64,000 nucleotides of DNA from Limnanthes douglasii subsp. nivea (Eukaryota > Streptophyta > Magnoliopsida > Brassicales > Limnanthaceae). Under the pieces are notes generated by a model, which saw nothing but the letters and a program-made list of their open reading frames with translations, was not told where the DNA came from and made no database searches. Below are positions 11,501 through 22,247 of this stretch, in pieces (the stretch's first letter is position 1; each line of letters starts with the position of its first letter). The translations under genes and the position numbers were made by a program. The stretch spans positions 247,587,305 to 247,651,304 of the forward strand of contig JAUPFV010000002.1 in the NCBI GenBank assembly GCA_036936605.1, written 5' to 3'.

Positions 11501-12460
11501 TTCTAATATTTGTGTCAAATAATTTTCAACTTTTGTTTATATATTTAGAGCATGCTAGGATAATCATCTATGAAATTTATAAACTATATATCACCACCAT
11601 ACTTCAAGACACTGTTTAACTCACATTAATCAACATGTATCAAGTCTAATAATTTTGTAGATATTTTGATGCTATTATAAACATTTATAATGATATTTGA
11701 TTCTATACAGAATTTATATTTTTCAGACAAACCCATATCATTATTTATAATTTAGGTTTCAACTATTCTCGTAATCGTGTTAGAGCCTTTGTATGCAAGT
11801 CTACCATGTCAAAACATATACTTTCCATGCAAAAAATTGTAAATAAAATTACTTATTCTACTAATTGATAATTTAAAGGTTAGTTCTATCGTTCATTTGC
11901 ATGAGTAGCATTTCCTAATAAAGATATCACTTGTAGTCAAAATTATTTTCTCGGATTCATACACTAAATAAAATCTTACTTTTTAGTCAGAATAAGTTTC
12001 TCGGATTCATACACTAAATGAATTTATACGGTAGACAAAAGATGAGTGATATCAATTTTTTTTTCATTTTACAAATATAAAAAGTTTACTGAGAATTATA
12101 ATTTTTCTACTTATAAACACTAACTCAATGTTTCCACATCATTCCCTTTTTGATTTTTTAGTATTTTATATTTTCACCTCACATACATTACTACTTTCTT
12201 CAATTGATTTGAATATAGTTCTAACATGAGAAACATGCACTGATGCACATGTATCCCTCCATTAACCGTAAGATTTTATTTTTTCGTAATATTGACTTCA
12301 ATCACCATTTCAATAATTTCATGTACCACGATGTTTACGCTCTTACTCTTCTTTCAAAGATTGGAATATCTTACAATATAGTCCATGCTACTAAAAATAT
12401 AACACATACATCCATTATTTTGAAAACTTGTTTTGTTTTTGGTTGCAAATGCTATTTTTG
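8538..12460 (-). pseudogene. Decayed Ty1/copia body (GAG-pre-integrase, INT, RT)
   Basis: The longest surviving frame, 11131-10859, is late integrase: MLHIHLSGEAVLTTCHIINR to the GYATNSNAYRLLDL region. Upstream at about 11820-11520 broken frames read like the integrase core (TKLLDLIH, FIDDY-type strings). Downstream at about 10350-10030 they read like RT (PEGFVLPENEAK, SIVKLLYSL, a VDDIF box). Many stops and frameshifts are present across about 3.9 kb, and a MITE end interrupts integrase at 11350-11498. The 12000-12460 part is only tentatively assigned to gag and protease. Nothing here can be translated as an intact protein. Confidence 0.65.
11350..11498. mobile_element. Solitary end of the AGGGC MITE family, with 12-bp repeats
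   Basis: The right end reads GTTTGACAGCCCTAATT, the reverse complement of the left end of the element at 6851. The inner part is a run of GATTCGAATTCG-type 12-mers at about 11370-11420. Only one terminus is present. The fragment is flanked by a degenerate direct repeat of about 45 bases (11291-11336 and 11512-11557) belonging to copia integrase. Confidence 0.5.
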
Positions 12461-12749
12461 AGAATTGATATTTCTTTATTTTAAATTTTACCACCTTGAT
12501 GCTTTTGGAATTATCTACCCTTATAATACTCCTCCAATTTTTTAAATATGATTATTTTAAATATATTTTTATATTTAAGAATTTTGAATATAATATTGTT
12601 TTCAACTTATAATTTGACACTGGGTTCCAAACAATTTAATCGACAAAACACAAAATTTAAAGATTTATTAAAGGATCCAACTTTGTGTTTGGAAGATTAA
12701 GTTGAAATATTCATTGGTAGTACAGGGTAATGAAAGGTTGCGGAGAATA

Positions 12750-13335
12750 AATTACCAGTAGAGATGAAAGAAGAGGAGATGTAATATTTTCAAGAAAGGG
12801 CTTTATGCTGGATTTTAATTAATGTCAATAATAACGTTCTTTGTGAGATTATTATCGATAATATTACTTCTTGCGCATGGAAGAAGAAGAGAGAACTTTA
12901 CTCGGAGAAATTAATCATGAACCGGTTATACTTAAGGGAACACTTGTAGGATTTCAGATTGAAAGAAGGTGCATCTATAATTGACCACATTAAGAATCTT
13001 AAATTAATTATATATATTTGGATAATATTGATATCATCATTGATGATGAAGATCAAGCTTTGTTTGTCTTGATATTATTACAAATTCCTTATGAGAACTT
13101 TGTGGATACTATAATGTATGGTAAGGATAAGTTATCTTTAGCGGATGTTAACAAGGCACTGAAATCAAAGAAGTTAAGACAGATGAAGCTAGATAATCAG
13201 TTGAAAGGGGAAGATCTTATGACCAAGGGAAAATATATCAACAAGACAAGTTCTTCAAAGAATAAGAACCGTAGGTCCAAATCAAGAGCTAAGAAATCAA
13301 ATGTTATGAATACGATAAAAATGGTCGTTATATGA
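12750..13335 (+). pseudogene. Copia gag (UBN2-type) fragment
   Basis: Residues such as DNIDIIIDDEDQALFVLILL, FVDTIMYGKDKLSL and LKSKKLRQM are the conserved middle of Tnt1-type gag. A basic tail (SSSKNKNRRSKSRAKK) precedes a degraded zinc knuckle. The best frame is 13018-13335; upstream frames to 12750 are broken. Confidence 0.75.
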
Positions 13336-13439
13336 TAGAATGTTTGAAACTGAAAGGTATGAATGGAACTCAAAAAGAAAATACTACAAACCTAGGAGAA
13401 TGTGTTAACGATTTTGATGATAGTGAAAATAGTTGTAGA

Positions 13440-13925
13440 GGAAATATGTTGGTTGTGTGTTTAGACTTTGTGAAAAAATATTGGGTATTCAATAATGATG
13501 CTATGTGTTACATGTGTCAATTCACGAAATAATCTGGTACTTACAAACTAATACATGAAACTATTTATTTAGGGAATAATTATTCGTTGCATGTTGGTGA
13601 GATTGGTAACCCTCGAATTATAATATTTGATAGGGTTGTTAGATTCATGACGTACGAGCATGTTTACGGGTTGAAGAGAAACGTGATATCGTTTGGGATA
13701 CTAGAATCTGAGGGTTACAAGTATCGTGCAGACGATGATGTAATCAAAGTGATAAATGGCTCAATGGTACGTATGAAAGACGGTTTGCAAAAGAGGCTTT
13801 ACATTCGCCAGGGGAGTGTTATTATGGGAAATACTGTAATAAAATTATCAAAATGTAATAACCAAACTCGACAGTATCAAAATCAGCTGTGGAATTGTCA
13901 TTTCAGTCACATGAGTGAAAAATGA
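13440..13925 (+). pseudogene. Copia protease / GAG-pre-integrase fragment
   Basis: WVFNNDAMCYMCQFTK sits where Tnt1-type proteins carry the protease DSG/DSAAS box, but the catalytic Asp-Ser is not preserved (NNDAM). The next frame (13587-13925) gives NPRIIIFDRVVRFMTYEHVY and LKRNVISFGILESEGYKY, typical of the pre-integrase region, ending in WNCHFSHMSEK, a degraded WHxRLGH zinc motif. Confidence 0.7.
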
Positions 13926-14031
13926 TTTATTGTTTTAGGAAATAGAGATATATTGAAAGGGGTACAAAGTAGAATCATTGGGATTTTATGAATACTATGT
14001 GTTTGGTTAACAAACTAGAGTTAAATTTAAC

Positions 14032-14232
14032 ATGTTGACTATAAAAAATACTAAATGGGCAGTAGATTACATTCACTTAGATCTTTGGGGCCCAAATAGA
14101 ATTCTACCAAAGAGTGGAACCAGATACTACATGAGTTTGATCGATGATTATTCAAGGATGGTGTGGGTTTATTTTTTGAAAGAAAAATATGAGGCTTATT
14201 CAACCTTTTTTCATATGAGAGATGATGATTGA
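14032..14232 (+). pseudogene. Copia integrase core fragment
   Basis: DYIHLDLWGPNRILPKSGTR followed by YYMSLIDDYSRMVWVYFLKE is the first part of the copia integrase core, with the first two catalytic Asp positions present (HLDLWG and IDDYSR). The frame stops at 14232 and the rest is lost in decayed sequence. Confidence 0.8.
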
Positions 14233-15193
14233 GAAGCATACATGAAAAAAGATCAAGCGTCTTAAGACTATAAAACGAGTTGGAATTTTACAATCGTAAG
14301 TTCAACGAGTTCTACAAAGCTGAAGGAATAGTACGTTATCACACTTATTCTAGAATACCACAATAAAGTAAGATCGTAGAAAGAATCAGCATAACGTATT
14401 GTGACAATGCGTGAAGTATGCTCTTGTATTCTGTTGTTGGAAATGATTTCTGGGCTAAAACTATCAATACAACGTGTTACTTGGTAACTCGGTCTCCATC
14501 AATGGTGATTAATTGTAGAACTTCTTTTGAGATTTGGTCTGGATCATTGGTTGATTACGAATAGATGAGGGTGTTTGATTATCATACATACACTAATGTG
14601 AGAGATGGTAAAAATTGAGCCGAGGGAAAAGAGGTTCATATTTATAGGATATAATATTAAAGTAAAGAGATATAGGTTATAATATACCTCTACAAAATCT
14701 CCAGGTTTTCTCATCAGTCGGGACATAAATTTCAACAAGTCGTCTTTCATAGACAGTCATAAAGAAGTAAGTGAAGTGGTTGAATCGGGATTGGTTGTGA
14801 GTCAACATGTTGAGATTGAAGTATAATCACATCCTAGTAGGTCTAATAATTTGAATGGCTATAAAGTGGATCCAGAATCAGGAGATGAAACGTCAACGTC
14901 ATATAATAATGACTATGATGCGCCTGAACCAGAACAACAATCTTATAACATACCATTGGGCAGAGAAAGAAGATACATTAGACCACAAAAAAGTATGCAA
15001 ATCTAGTTGCGTATGCTATGTCAGTTGTAGAAGAAGTTGAGATACATAACCCTAGTAGCTCTTGGGAAGCTATAACGAGTTTGGAAGCAGATCGATTGGT
15101 CGGTGCTACGGGGGAATAAATTGAATCTCTTCATAAGAACCAGACATGGACGCTTTTTGAATTTCCTAAATGATATAATGTAGTAGTCTGCAA

Positions 15194-15805
15194 ATGGTAT
15201 TCAAGAAAAACGAAGTTAATCCACGGGTTGAGGCACCTCAACCCAGAGCAAAACTAGTTGCTAAGGGTTGTACTAAAATAGAAAGAATATACTTCAATGA
15301 AATGTTTTCTCTAGTGGTGAAACATAGTTCGATTCGAGATTTATTAGCCATTGTAGTTTTACAAGATTTAGAACTTGAGCAGTTGTATGTGAAGACTTCG
15401 TTTCCATATGATGAATTGGAGGAAAGATTGAGACAACCAAAGGGATCTATTGAACCTAAAACGGGTTATCTACTGAAAAAGTCATTGTATGGTTTGCAAC
15501 AGTCACCTAGGCAATGGTACACACCTTTTATTACATTAGTAGTCTCAAAAAGGTTTACGGGGAGTCCATTTGGCAATTGTGTTTATAATCAAACAATGAA
15601 ATTGATACTTGGGTATCTTAAGAGTATTGCAAATGTTGGCTTGATTTTCAATAAGACCAATATTGATGGCATGCTCAATGTTACAGCAAAATTAGTGGTT
15701 GGTTTTGTTGATTCCGATTTTGTAGGTGATGTGGATAAAAGAGGATCTTTGACAAGATATGTGTTTACTTTAGTTGGGACCGCGCTCAATTGGAAAGCAG
15801 AATGA
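15194..15805 (+). pseudogene. Copia RT-RNase H fragment with the catalytic core deleted
   Basis: One frame of 203 codons joins the RT fingers (RAKLVAKGCTKIERIYFNEM, KTGYLLKKSLYGLQQSPRQW) directly to the RT connection and RNase H start (KLILGYLKSIANVGLIF, VDSDFVGDVDKRGSLTRYVF). The YVDD catalytic box that should lie between NCVYNQ and the connection is absent, so an in-frame deletion removed the polymerase active site. Between 15806 and 16262 broken frames still resemble the RNase H tail. Confidence 0.8.
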
Positions 15806-16262
15806 CAAGGTACTGAAGTTTTGTCTATAAAAAGCCATAGTACATGGCGGTAATATACGTAGTTAATGAGGAAATATGACTGCAAGGTTTGGTGGAAAAT
15901 TTGGTCTTGGATAAGACTACTACAAAAAAAATTTGTGATTGTTAGAGCGCCATACACCTTACAAGGAACGAGATATACCACGAGCATACAAAGCACATAT
16001 ATGTCATGTATCATTTTATTCGTGATATAATATCAAATGGAATTGTTGATGTGAAGTCTACACACGATAATCCAATATATATAATGACCAAGGCAATATC
16101 AGTTCGAAAGTTTAGGAAGTGCCTAAACTGGATTGATGTTCGTAGTATCAAATGAATGCCTTGCGGACATTTGGTGAGTCAGAAGAAGAGAAGTTTCTTT
16201 GTTGATAGTGAAAATAAGATATTTGCCTCAAGGGAACAATTTGTTAAGGATGAGGCTAATAA

Positions 16263-16520
16263 TGTTGACAATGTATATAGCGTCTGTTGGTACAGTCTTG
16301 TGTCATTCTGAGTGTACGTTGTGTTTGCTGAAATAGTCTTGTGTTAAAATATAGTTTATAGTATTGTGTATATGAGCCTATTAGGCTCATTATCTAGTAA
16401 GTCTATTCATTCTCTATAAATAGATTACTGGGATTATCTAAAAATTTGTAATTTTTTTTATAATAAAATTATATTCTGGGACGACATCCGTGGTCGTGGA
16501 CGTAGACGTTTGTCGAACCA
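16263..16520 (+). mobile_element. 3' LTR of the Tnt1-like copia
   Basis: Begins TGTTGACAATG after the end of the RNase H-like frames. It contains a TATA box (CTATAAATAG at 16414-16423) about 150 bases in. Toward 16500 it has a GGACGTAGACG stretch resembling the R/U5 end of Tnt1-type LTRs. The right boundary is approximate. Confidence 0.55.
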
Positions 16521-16979
16521 CTTAAAATTTTTGTATTTTTTTATTGTTTTTTTTTCTTAGGTTGAAACCACTGGTGATATATTGTATGGTGGTTTATATT
16601 AATATCAAGTAAGTTTTTTTCTATAAAATTTAATTTTTTTTAGGTTGGACAGACTATATAATATATTTTATTAAAAAACGAAAGAGTATGCCGTCTACGA
16701 CTTTGAATTCTACGGCCGGCTGGCGTTGCTGTAATTTTGACTTGAGCCTTTACTAGCTTATCTGTTTCTCTTAATAATTCTAGTACCGTCTTTCTTTTTT
16801 GTTTATACTTCTTTTATCAAATGAATTTATGTTAATAAAGCTGGTACTTATGATACGTGTCCAACCAAAAACAATTTGGTCGAACTTCAAATTTATGGGT
16901 AAGCATGTCCTATGAAATAATGCACAACATGTCGTGCATAATAATTTTTATTTTGAGAAGTGAGCCCAACTCTGAAAAG
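16521..16979. other. Upstream region of the sulfotransferase gene
   Basis: AT-rich sequence with T-runs and no coding frame. It would include the promoter of the gene at 17034. I do not recognise specific regulatory motifs apart from the TATA box listed separately. Confidence 0.5.
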
Positions 16980-16987
16980 CTATATAA
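16980..16987 (+). promoter_or_regulatory. TATA box of the sulfotransferase gene
   Basis: CTATATAAC lies 47-54 bases before the ATG at 17034, a spacing that leaves a short 5' UTR, as is common for plant genes. Confidence 0.55.
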
Positions 16988-17033
16988 CTACGAGATCAAG
17001 CAAGAAGATTTTATTCATAACAACTAAATAGCC

Positions 17034-18249
17034 ATGTCTAAACCCGAAAATATCAAGCTAGTCTTGCCCGAGGAGTTGCAACTCACAGAAGAAACTAAGC
17101 AACTAATATCCACTTTACCATTCGAAAATGACTGGTCGGTCCTTTACCTCCATCAGTACCAAGGCTTTTGGTTAAACACTGGAACATTCCAACCCATTTT
17201 ATATTTCCAAAATCATTTCAAAGCTCAATCTAGTGATATTGTCCTTGTTACCACTCCCAAATCAGGTACCACTTGGCTAAAAGCACTTGTTTTTGCCCTG
17301 GTCAATAGGGTTCGGTACCAAAACAACGACAAACACCCTTTGCTCACTATGAGTCCTCATGATCTTGTACCCTTTACGGAGGTCGCACCTGATTTAACCA
17401 ATTTATCTTCTCCTAGGCTCTTTTCCAGTCATTTGCCGATTGGGTCGCTTCCACAATCCATAAAGGATACATCCTGCAAGGTTGTTTATTTGTGTAGGGA
17501 TCCAAAGGACACTTTTATCTCACTTTGGCACTTCACTAACAAGGTGAGGTTCAAAGGAATGGGTAGCTTTTCGTTAGAAGACGCGTTTGATAAGTTTTGT
17601 AGAGGGGTGAGTATTTTTGGACCGTTTTGGGATCATGTTTTGGGATACTGGAAAGAGAGCTTGAAAAACCCGGACAAGGTACTTTTAGAATACATTTAGA
17701 ACTATTTTTATTTTGTTTCATATTTTACTATAGTTTGATAGCCTAACTAGAAATATAACGCATATAGTCTTTTTCTTGAATCAAGATTTTCTGTAGATGG
17801 ATCATAGTTGATTTTCCTAACGCTTCAGGATATAGGCCATGCGGGCTTGCAAGTTGTGTGTAGTCGTTGGGCTACACTTCCGTCGACTATATGATCCACT
17901 GATAGTATGTATTTTGAATTTCAAACAGGTACTTTTTTTGAAATACGAAGAGATGAAAGAGCAACCTCATATTAATTTGAAGAAAGTAGCTGAGTTTTTG
18001 GGTTGTCCATTTACTACAGAAGAAGAGACTAATGGTACGGTGGGTGACATCTTGAAGCTGTGTAGTTTTGATAACTTGAGTAGCCAGGAGATTAATAAAA
18101 GTGGAATGTTGAACCCCTATGTGGGTTTCGATGCATTTTTCAGGCGAGGCACGGTTGGAGACTGGACAAATTATATGACTCCCGAACTGGGAAAAAAGCT
18201 TGATGAACTCGTTCAACAGAAATTGCATGGCTCTGGATTGAAATTCTAA
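17034..18249 (+). CDS. Cytosolic sulfotransferase (flavonoid/steroid sulfotransferase family), two exons
   Basis: Transfers a sulfonate group from PAPS to a small acceptor such as a flavonol, hydroxyjasmonate or steroid; the acceptor cannot be read from sequence. Exon 1 is 17034-17678 (215 codons) and exon 2 is 17929-18249 (106 codons plus stop). They join in phase 0 across a GT-AG intron to give 321 residues, a normal length for plant enzymes. The PAPS 5'-phosphosulfate loop TPKSGTTWLKAL is at residues 74-85 (Lys76). The likely catalytic His133 is in SSHLPIGSLP. The 3'-phosphate site is YLCRDPKDTFISLWH at 152-166. The C-terminal PAPS motif is RRGTVGDW, where the family usually has RKGxxGDW. 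No signal peptide is seen, consistent with a cytosolic protein. The start is supported by a TATA box 50 bases upstream. Unspliced, translation stops six codons into the intron. Confidence 0.9.
17679..17928 (+). other. Phase-0 intron of the sulfotransferase gene with matching ends
   Basis: The donor reads AAG|GTACTTTTAGAATAC and the sequence right after the acceptor reads CAG|GTACTTTTTTTGAAATACG. The first intron codons (VLLEY) therefore look like a worn copy of the first exon 2 codons (VLFLKYE). Many plant sulfotransferase genes are intronless. Confidence 0.7.
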
Positions 18250-19037
18250 ATCATCTTATTGTTTGAGACAATTTATAAGTACTTTGAAGGGCTTTATTAT
18301 CAAGTATTTCAAGTGTGATTTTGAATTGGCTTGTTGTATCAATTTCATTGGGTTTTCTTTTAATGATGGATTGCGTGCCAGATACTTTACTATTACATTT
18401 ATCAGTATTATCAGTATTATCAGCCATATGAATTGAAAATGTTAAAATCCAACTATTTAAAAAAAGAGAAAAGTACCGGAAAATACCTTTTCAAGTATGA
18501 AATCTCTAATAAGTATTCAAATATGAGACCCTTTACACTACTATTAAGAAGCCATTTTTTTATTAAATTAGCCCTAATACTAGAAGAACGAGAAAGTAGG
18601 TTATTATTAATTTAATTTTTTCTTTCCCCCCAAATCCCAATAACGTTTAGAAACCGAAAAGACCATATAAGAAAGTCAGAGAATAAGTTTAACCCTAAAA
18701 GAACTCTGTCGACTGTCTCGTTTTTACCGAACAAACTCCGGCGAGTCTAGAAGAACTGTGGTAGGAAGCGATCGCCCAACTCCATCTTCATTTCGTCGTG
18801 TGAAACAAGAACCGGTGCCGGCGAAGTTCTTTAGTCGAAACTACCGTTAGTCGAATGCTTGTTGGATGATATCGCTATGGACCGTTTTTGTTCGATAACT
18901 GCGTTATCGGCAAACTACTGGGTTTACATTCTCCGGCTGGTGATTGTATGGTGTCTTGTTTTGTAAGGTCGAATGTACTTTTTACAGGTCTGGTTTGGTC
19001 AGCATATTAAATTTGCTGCAGAAAGACATAGTGGCTG
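18250..19037. other. 3' UTR and downstream flank of the sulfotransferase gene
   Basis: The first 215 bases or so are shared with the copy at 21381-21716. The following stretch to 19037 has no frame I can assign. Around 18690-18870 it is less AT-rich and reads like a decayed transcribed leader, but nothing can be named. Confidence 0.5.
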
Positions 19038-20617
19038 AGGAGCAAATCATATAGTGTCATATTACACGAACATCTCGCGTGATTTAGGCAAGTGCAAATC
19101 ATATAGCGTCATATTACACGAACATCTCTCGTGATTTAGGCAAGTGCAAATCATATAGCGTCATACACGAACATCTCGCGTGATGTTGGCAAGTGCAACT
19201 CATCTAGCGTCATAGTCAAGGAACATCTCGTGTTATTTAGGCAAGTATAACTCGTCTAGCGTCATATTACATTTCTCCCGTGATGTTGGCAAGTTCAACT
19301 CATCTAGCGTCGTAGTACACGTAAATCTCGCGTGCTTTGGACAAGTTCAACTCATCTAGCGTCATATTACACGAACATCTCGCGTGATTTAGGCAAGTGC
19401 AAATCATATAACGTCATATTACACGACATCTCGCGTGATGTTGGCAAGTGCAACTCATCTAGCATCATAGTCAAGGAACATCTCGCGTTATTTAGGAAAA
19501 TACAACTCGTCTAGCGTCATATTACACTTCTCCCGTGATGATGGCAAGTTCAACTCATCTAGCGTCGTAGTACACGTAAATCTCGCATGCTTTGGACAAG
19601 TTCAACTCATCTAGCGTCATATTACACGAACATCTCGCATGATTTATGCAAGTGCAACTAATCTAGCGTCATATTACACGAACATCTCGCGTGATGTTGG
19701 CAAGTGCAACTCATCTAGCATCATAGTCAAGGAACATGTCGCGTTATTTAGGCAAGTACAACTCGTCTAGCGTCATATTACACTTACATCTCCCGTGACT
19801 TTGGAAAGTTCAACTCATCTAGCGTCGGAGTACACGTAAATATCGTGTGCTTTGGACAAGTTCAACTCATTTAGCATCATATACACGAACATCTCGCGTG
19901 ATTTAGGCAAGTGCAAATCATATAGCGTCATATTACACGAACATCTCGCGTGATGTTGGCAAGTGCAACTCATCTAGCGTCATAGTCAAGGAACATGTCG
20001 CGTTATTTAGGCAAGTACAACTCGTCTAGCGTTATATTACACTTACATCTCCCGTGATTTTGGAAAGTTCAACTCATCTAGCGTCGGAGTACACGTAAAT
20101 ATCGCGTGCTTTGGACAAGTTCAACTCATCTAGCATCATATACACGAACATCTCGCGTGATTTAGGCAAGTGCAAATCATATAGCGTCATATTACACGAA
20201 CATCTCGCGTGATGTTGGCAAGTGCAACTCATCTAGCGTCATAGTCAAGGAACATGTCGCGTTATTTAGGCAAGTACAACTCGTCTGGCGTCATATTACA
20301 CTTATATCTCCCGTGATGTTGGCAAGTTCAACTCATCTAGCGTCGTAGTACACGTGAATCTCGCGTGATTTGGACAAGTTACAACTCATCTAGCGTCATA
20401 TTACACGAACTTCTCGCATGATTTATGCAAGTGCAACTAATCTAGCGTCATATTACACGAACATCTCGCGTGATGTTGGCAAGTGCAACTCATCTAGCGT
20501 CATAGTCAAGGAACATCTCGCGTTATTTAGGCAAGTACAACTCGTCTAGCGTCATATTACACTAACATCTCCCGTGATGTTGGCAAGTTCAACTCATCTA
20601 CGTCGTAGTACATGTAT
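19038..20617. repeat. 52-bp satellite with a five-monomer higher-order repeat
   Basis: About 30 tandem monomers of roughly 52 bases, each containing CAAGTGCAACTCATCTAGCG or a close variant, and usually CACG and CGTG separated by about nine bases, a short imperfect dyad. Monomers fall into five types repeating in fixed order. They are recognisable by the strings AAATCATATAGCGTC, TCATAGTCAAGGAAC, TACAACTCGTCTAGCG, GTCGTAGTACACGTAAAT and CTTTGGACAAGTTC (the last leads into an ATTACACGAAC monomer). The superunit is about 257 bases and is present about six times. It is unlike its AT-rich surroundings. Open frames inside are not conserved from unit to unit. Confidence 0.92.
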
Positions 20618-20639
20618 CGTCTTCAACCCAACGACATGT

Positions 20640-21360
20640 AAGAACAAATCCTTTATGAATGCATCTGAGGTAGAACGTTTAACCACGGTCGGGCACATAC
20701 ACGAACCACACAATCCTTTATGGACCACTGATCCAATTTTAGTAAAAAATAAGAACGACAAATGACGGTTAGTGGATTCTAACCCATATGCCGGTTACAA
20801 CCGAATCCAAATCGAATCCAAAGGATTTGGAGAGAACCACTTTCATTACTGGAAGAAGTTTACATTGCTATAAGGTAATGCCGTTTGGGTTGAAAAACAC
20901 TGGGGTAACCTATCAACGCTTACTAAATAAATATTTTGAGACTGAGATTGGGAGAAATGTTAAAGTATACATTGATGATATGTTAGTAAAAAGTGAAAGA
21001 GATGAGGACCACTTGGAAAATATGGAAGAAACTTTACCTAAGCAAAGATACATTTGAAAGTGAATCTAGAAAAATATACATTCGGGTTCTGATCCGGAAA
21101 TTTTCTTGGGTACATAATCAGTGAGCATGGGATAGAGACCAATCTGGTACAATTAAATGCTTTGAGCACTATGACACTACCTCGAACAATTAAAAGAGTA
21201 CAAATTCTGACAAGACAATTGATAAATTTGAGTAGACTCATATCACGATTATCAGACAAATGTGCTCATTTTTTCCAAGTATTAAGACAAGAATTTTTTT
21301 TTGACTAGACCCAAGAATGTTCAGAGGTGTTTCATTGAATCAAAGATTATATTTATTCGT
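20640..21360 (+). pseudogene. Ty3/gypsy (Tat-type) reverse transcriptase fragment
   Basis: Contains VMPFGLKNTGVTYQRLLNKY, VKVYIDDMLVKS (RT catalytic YIDD box) and, in another frame, SGNFLGYIISEHGIE plus the RT connection region. Stops and frameshifts break it. The first 220 bases are nearly identical to 33345-33600 inside the Tat element at 29815-40953, so it is a scrap of the same family. It begins immediately at the satellite edge and ends at the duplicated sulfotransferase fragment. Confidence 0.85.
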
Positions 21361-21380
21361 CATAAATTTTAATAAAGCCA

Positions 21381-21716
21381 AACCCCCTATGTGGGTTTCG
21401 ATGCATTTTTCAGGCGAGGCACGGTTGGAGACTGGACAAATTATATGACTCCCGAACTGGGAAAAAAGCTTGATGAACTCGTTGAACAGAAATTGCATGG
21501 CTCTGGATTGAAATTTTAAATCATCTTATTGTTTGAGACAATTTATAAGTACTTTGAAGGGCTTTATTTTCAAGTGTGATTTTGAGTTGGCTTGTTGTTA
21601 TCAATTTCATTGGGTTATTTTTTTTGTTAATGATGGATTGCGTGCCAGATACTTTACTATTACATTTATCATTATTATCAGCAATATAAATTGAAAATGT
21701 TAAAATCCAACTATTT
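21381..21716 (+). pseudogene. Duplicated 3' end of the sulfotransferase gene
   Basis: Nearly identical to 18112-18463. It encodes the last 46 residues ([18 protein letters not shown] to SGLKF, stop) and then the 3' UTR. One visible amino-acid change is Gln to Glu (VEQKLHG). There is no 5' part, promoter or start, so it cannot make the enzyme. High identity, including in the UTR, indicates a recent duplication. Confidence 0.93.
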
Positions 21717-22123
21717 TAAATAATTGGAAAAAATAAATAAATTACAAAAATGGGTTGCACTTGAATTTCAACATACTACACTTTTGCTTTTGTTCAACGA
21801 ACATGGTTTACCAACAATGTAAGAAAAGGCGGCGTCGGTGGTTTGATTCCACTGTCCATTAGTAACCCTGTTTGTAACTCTCTCTTTCAAATCTCCAACC
21901 TTCAAGGACTCCTATATTTTAAAATGAAGGTTTTCGATAAAGGTTTTGTCAAATGTGCTAAGTGAAAGACGTGTCTCTGTCGATCACAACTATGTGGAAA
22001 TAACGAGCATGGTTTATCAACAGAGAAGGATAACTGATCATTCATCTTGGTTGAAAGGTATTCTTTTATCATAAAATTATCTAATAACCAAAATCCAGAT
22101 GTTTTTAATTGTCTCCCTTTTAA
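21717..22123. other. Spacer before the MULE
   Basis: AT-rich, no gene recognised. The last nine bases (CCCTTTTAA at 22115-22123) form the left half of the proposed MULE target-site duplication. Confidence 0.5.
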
Positions 22124-22160
22124 GGGTCAGGCTAGAAATATTACACATTTTTATAGATCT
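22124..22160 (+). repeat. Left terminal inverted repeat of the MULE
   Basis: Begins GGGTCAGGCTAGAAATATTA and ends ATAGATCT. Further ATAGATCT/CTAGATCT copies follow at about 22171, 22189 and 22253, likely repeated subterminal transposase contacts. The nine bases before it are the proposed target-site duplication. Confidence 0.88.
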
Positions 22161-22239
22161 TAAACCGCTAGATCTTATACCTAATTGATAGATCTCGCAC
22201 CTAATTTTTGACCATTTTACCCTTTTCAGAAAACCTAGC

Positions 22240-22247
22240 TATAAAAG
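22240..22247 (+). promoter_or_regulatory. TATA box upstream of the plant-mobile-domain gene
   Basis: TATAAAAG about 115 bases inside the left end of the MULE. A likely 5' UTR intron follows, with donor AAAG|GTAAACG near 22380 and acceptor TTTACAG at 22933, just before the ATG at 22935. Confidence 0.5.

Larger units (their letters stand above)
12750..16262 (+). mobile_element. Decayed Tnt1-like Ty1/copia body
   Basis: Plus-strand domains appear in copia order with stops and frameshifts between them: gag from about 12750 to 13335, protease/GAG-pre-integrase at 13440-13925, an integrase core fragment at 14032-14232, and joined RT and RNase H fragments at 15194-15805. The stretch 14240-15190 is too eroded to assign in detail. 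Related Tnt1-type sequence occurs at 57110-60955. A 5' LTR was not recognised left of 12750. Confidence 0.75.

Noticed and set aside
18433..18615. Short plus-strand frame after the sulfotransferase
   Set aside because: AT-rich, no domain, no conserved counterpart beyond the shared UTR part.
19038..20617. Regular repeats that might be read as a CRISPR-like array
   Set aside because: Monomers abut each other without unique spacers, variants cycle in fixed order, and the surroundings are clearly plant nuclear DNA. It is a satellite.
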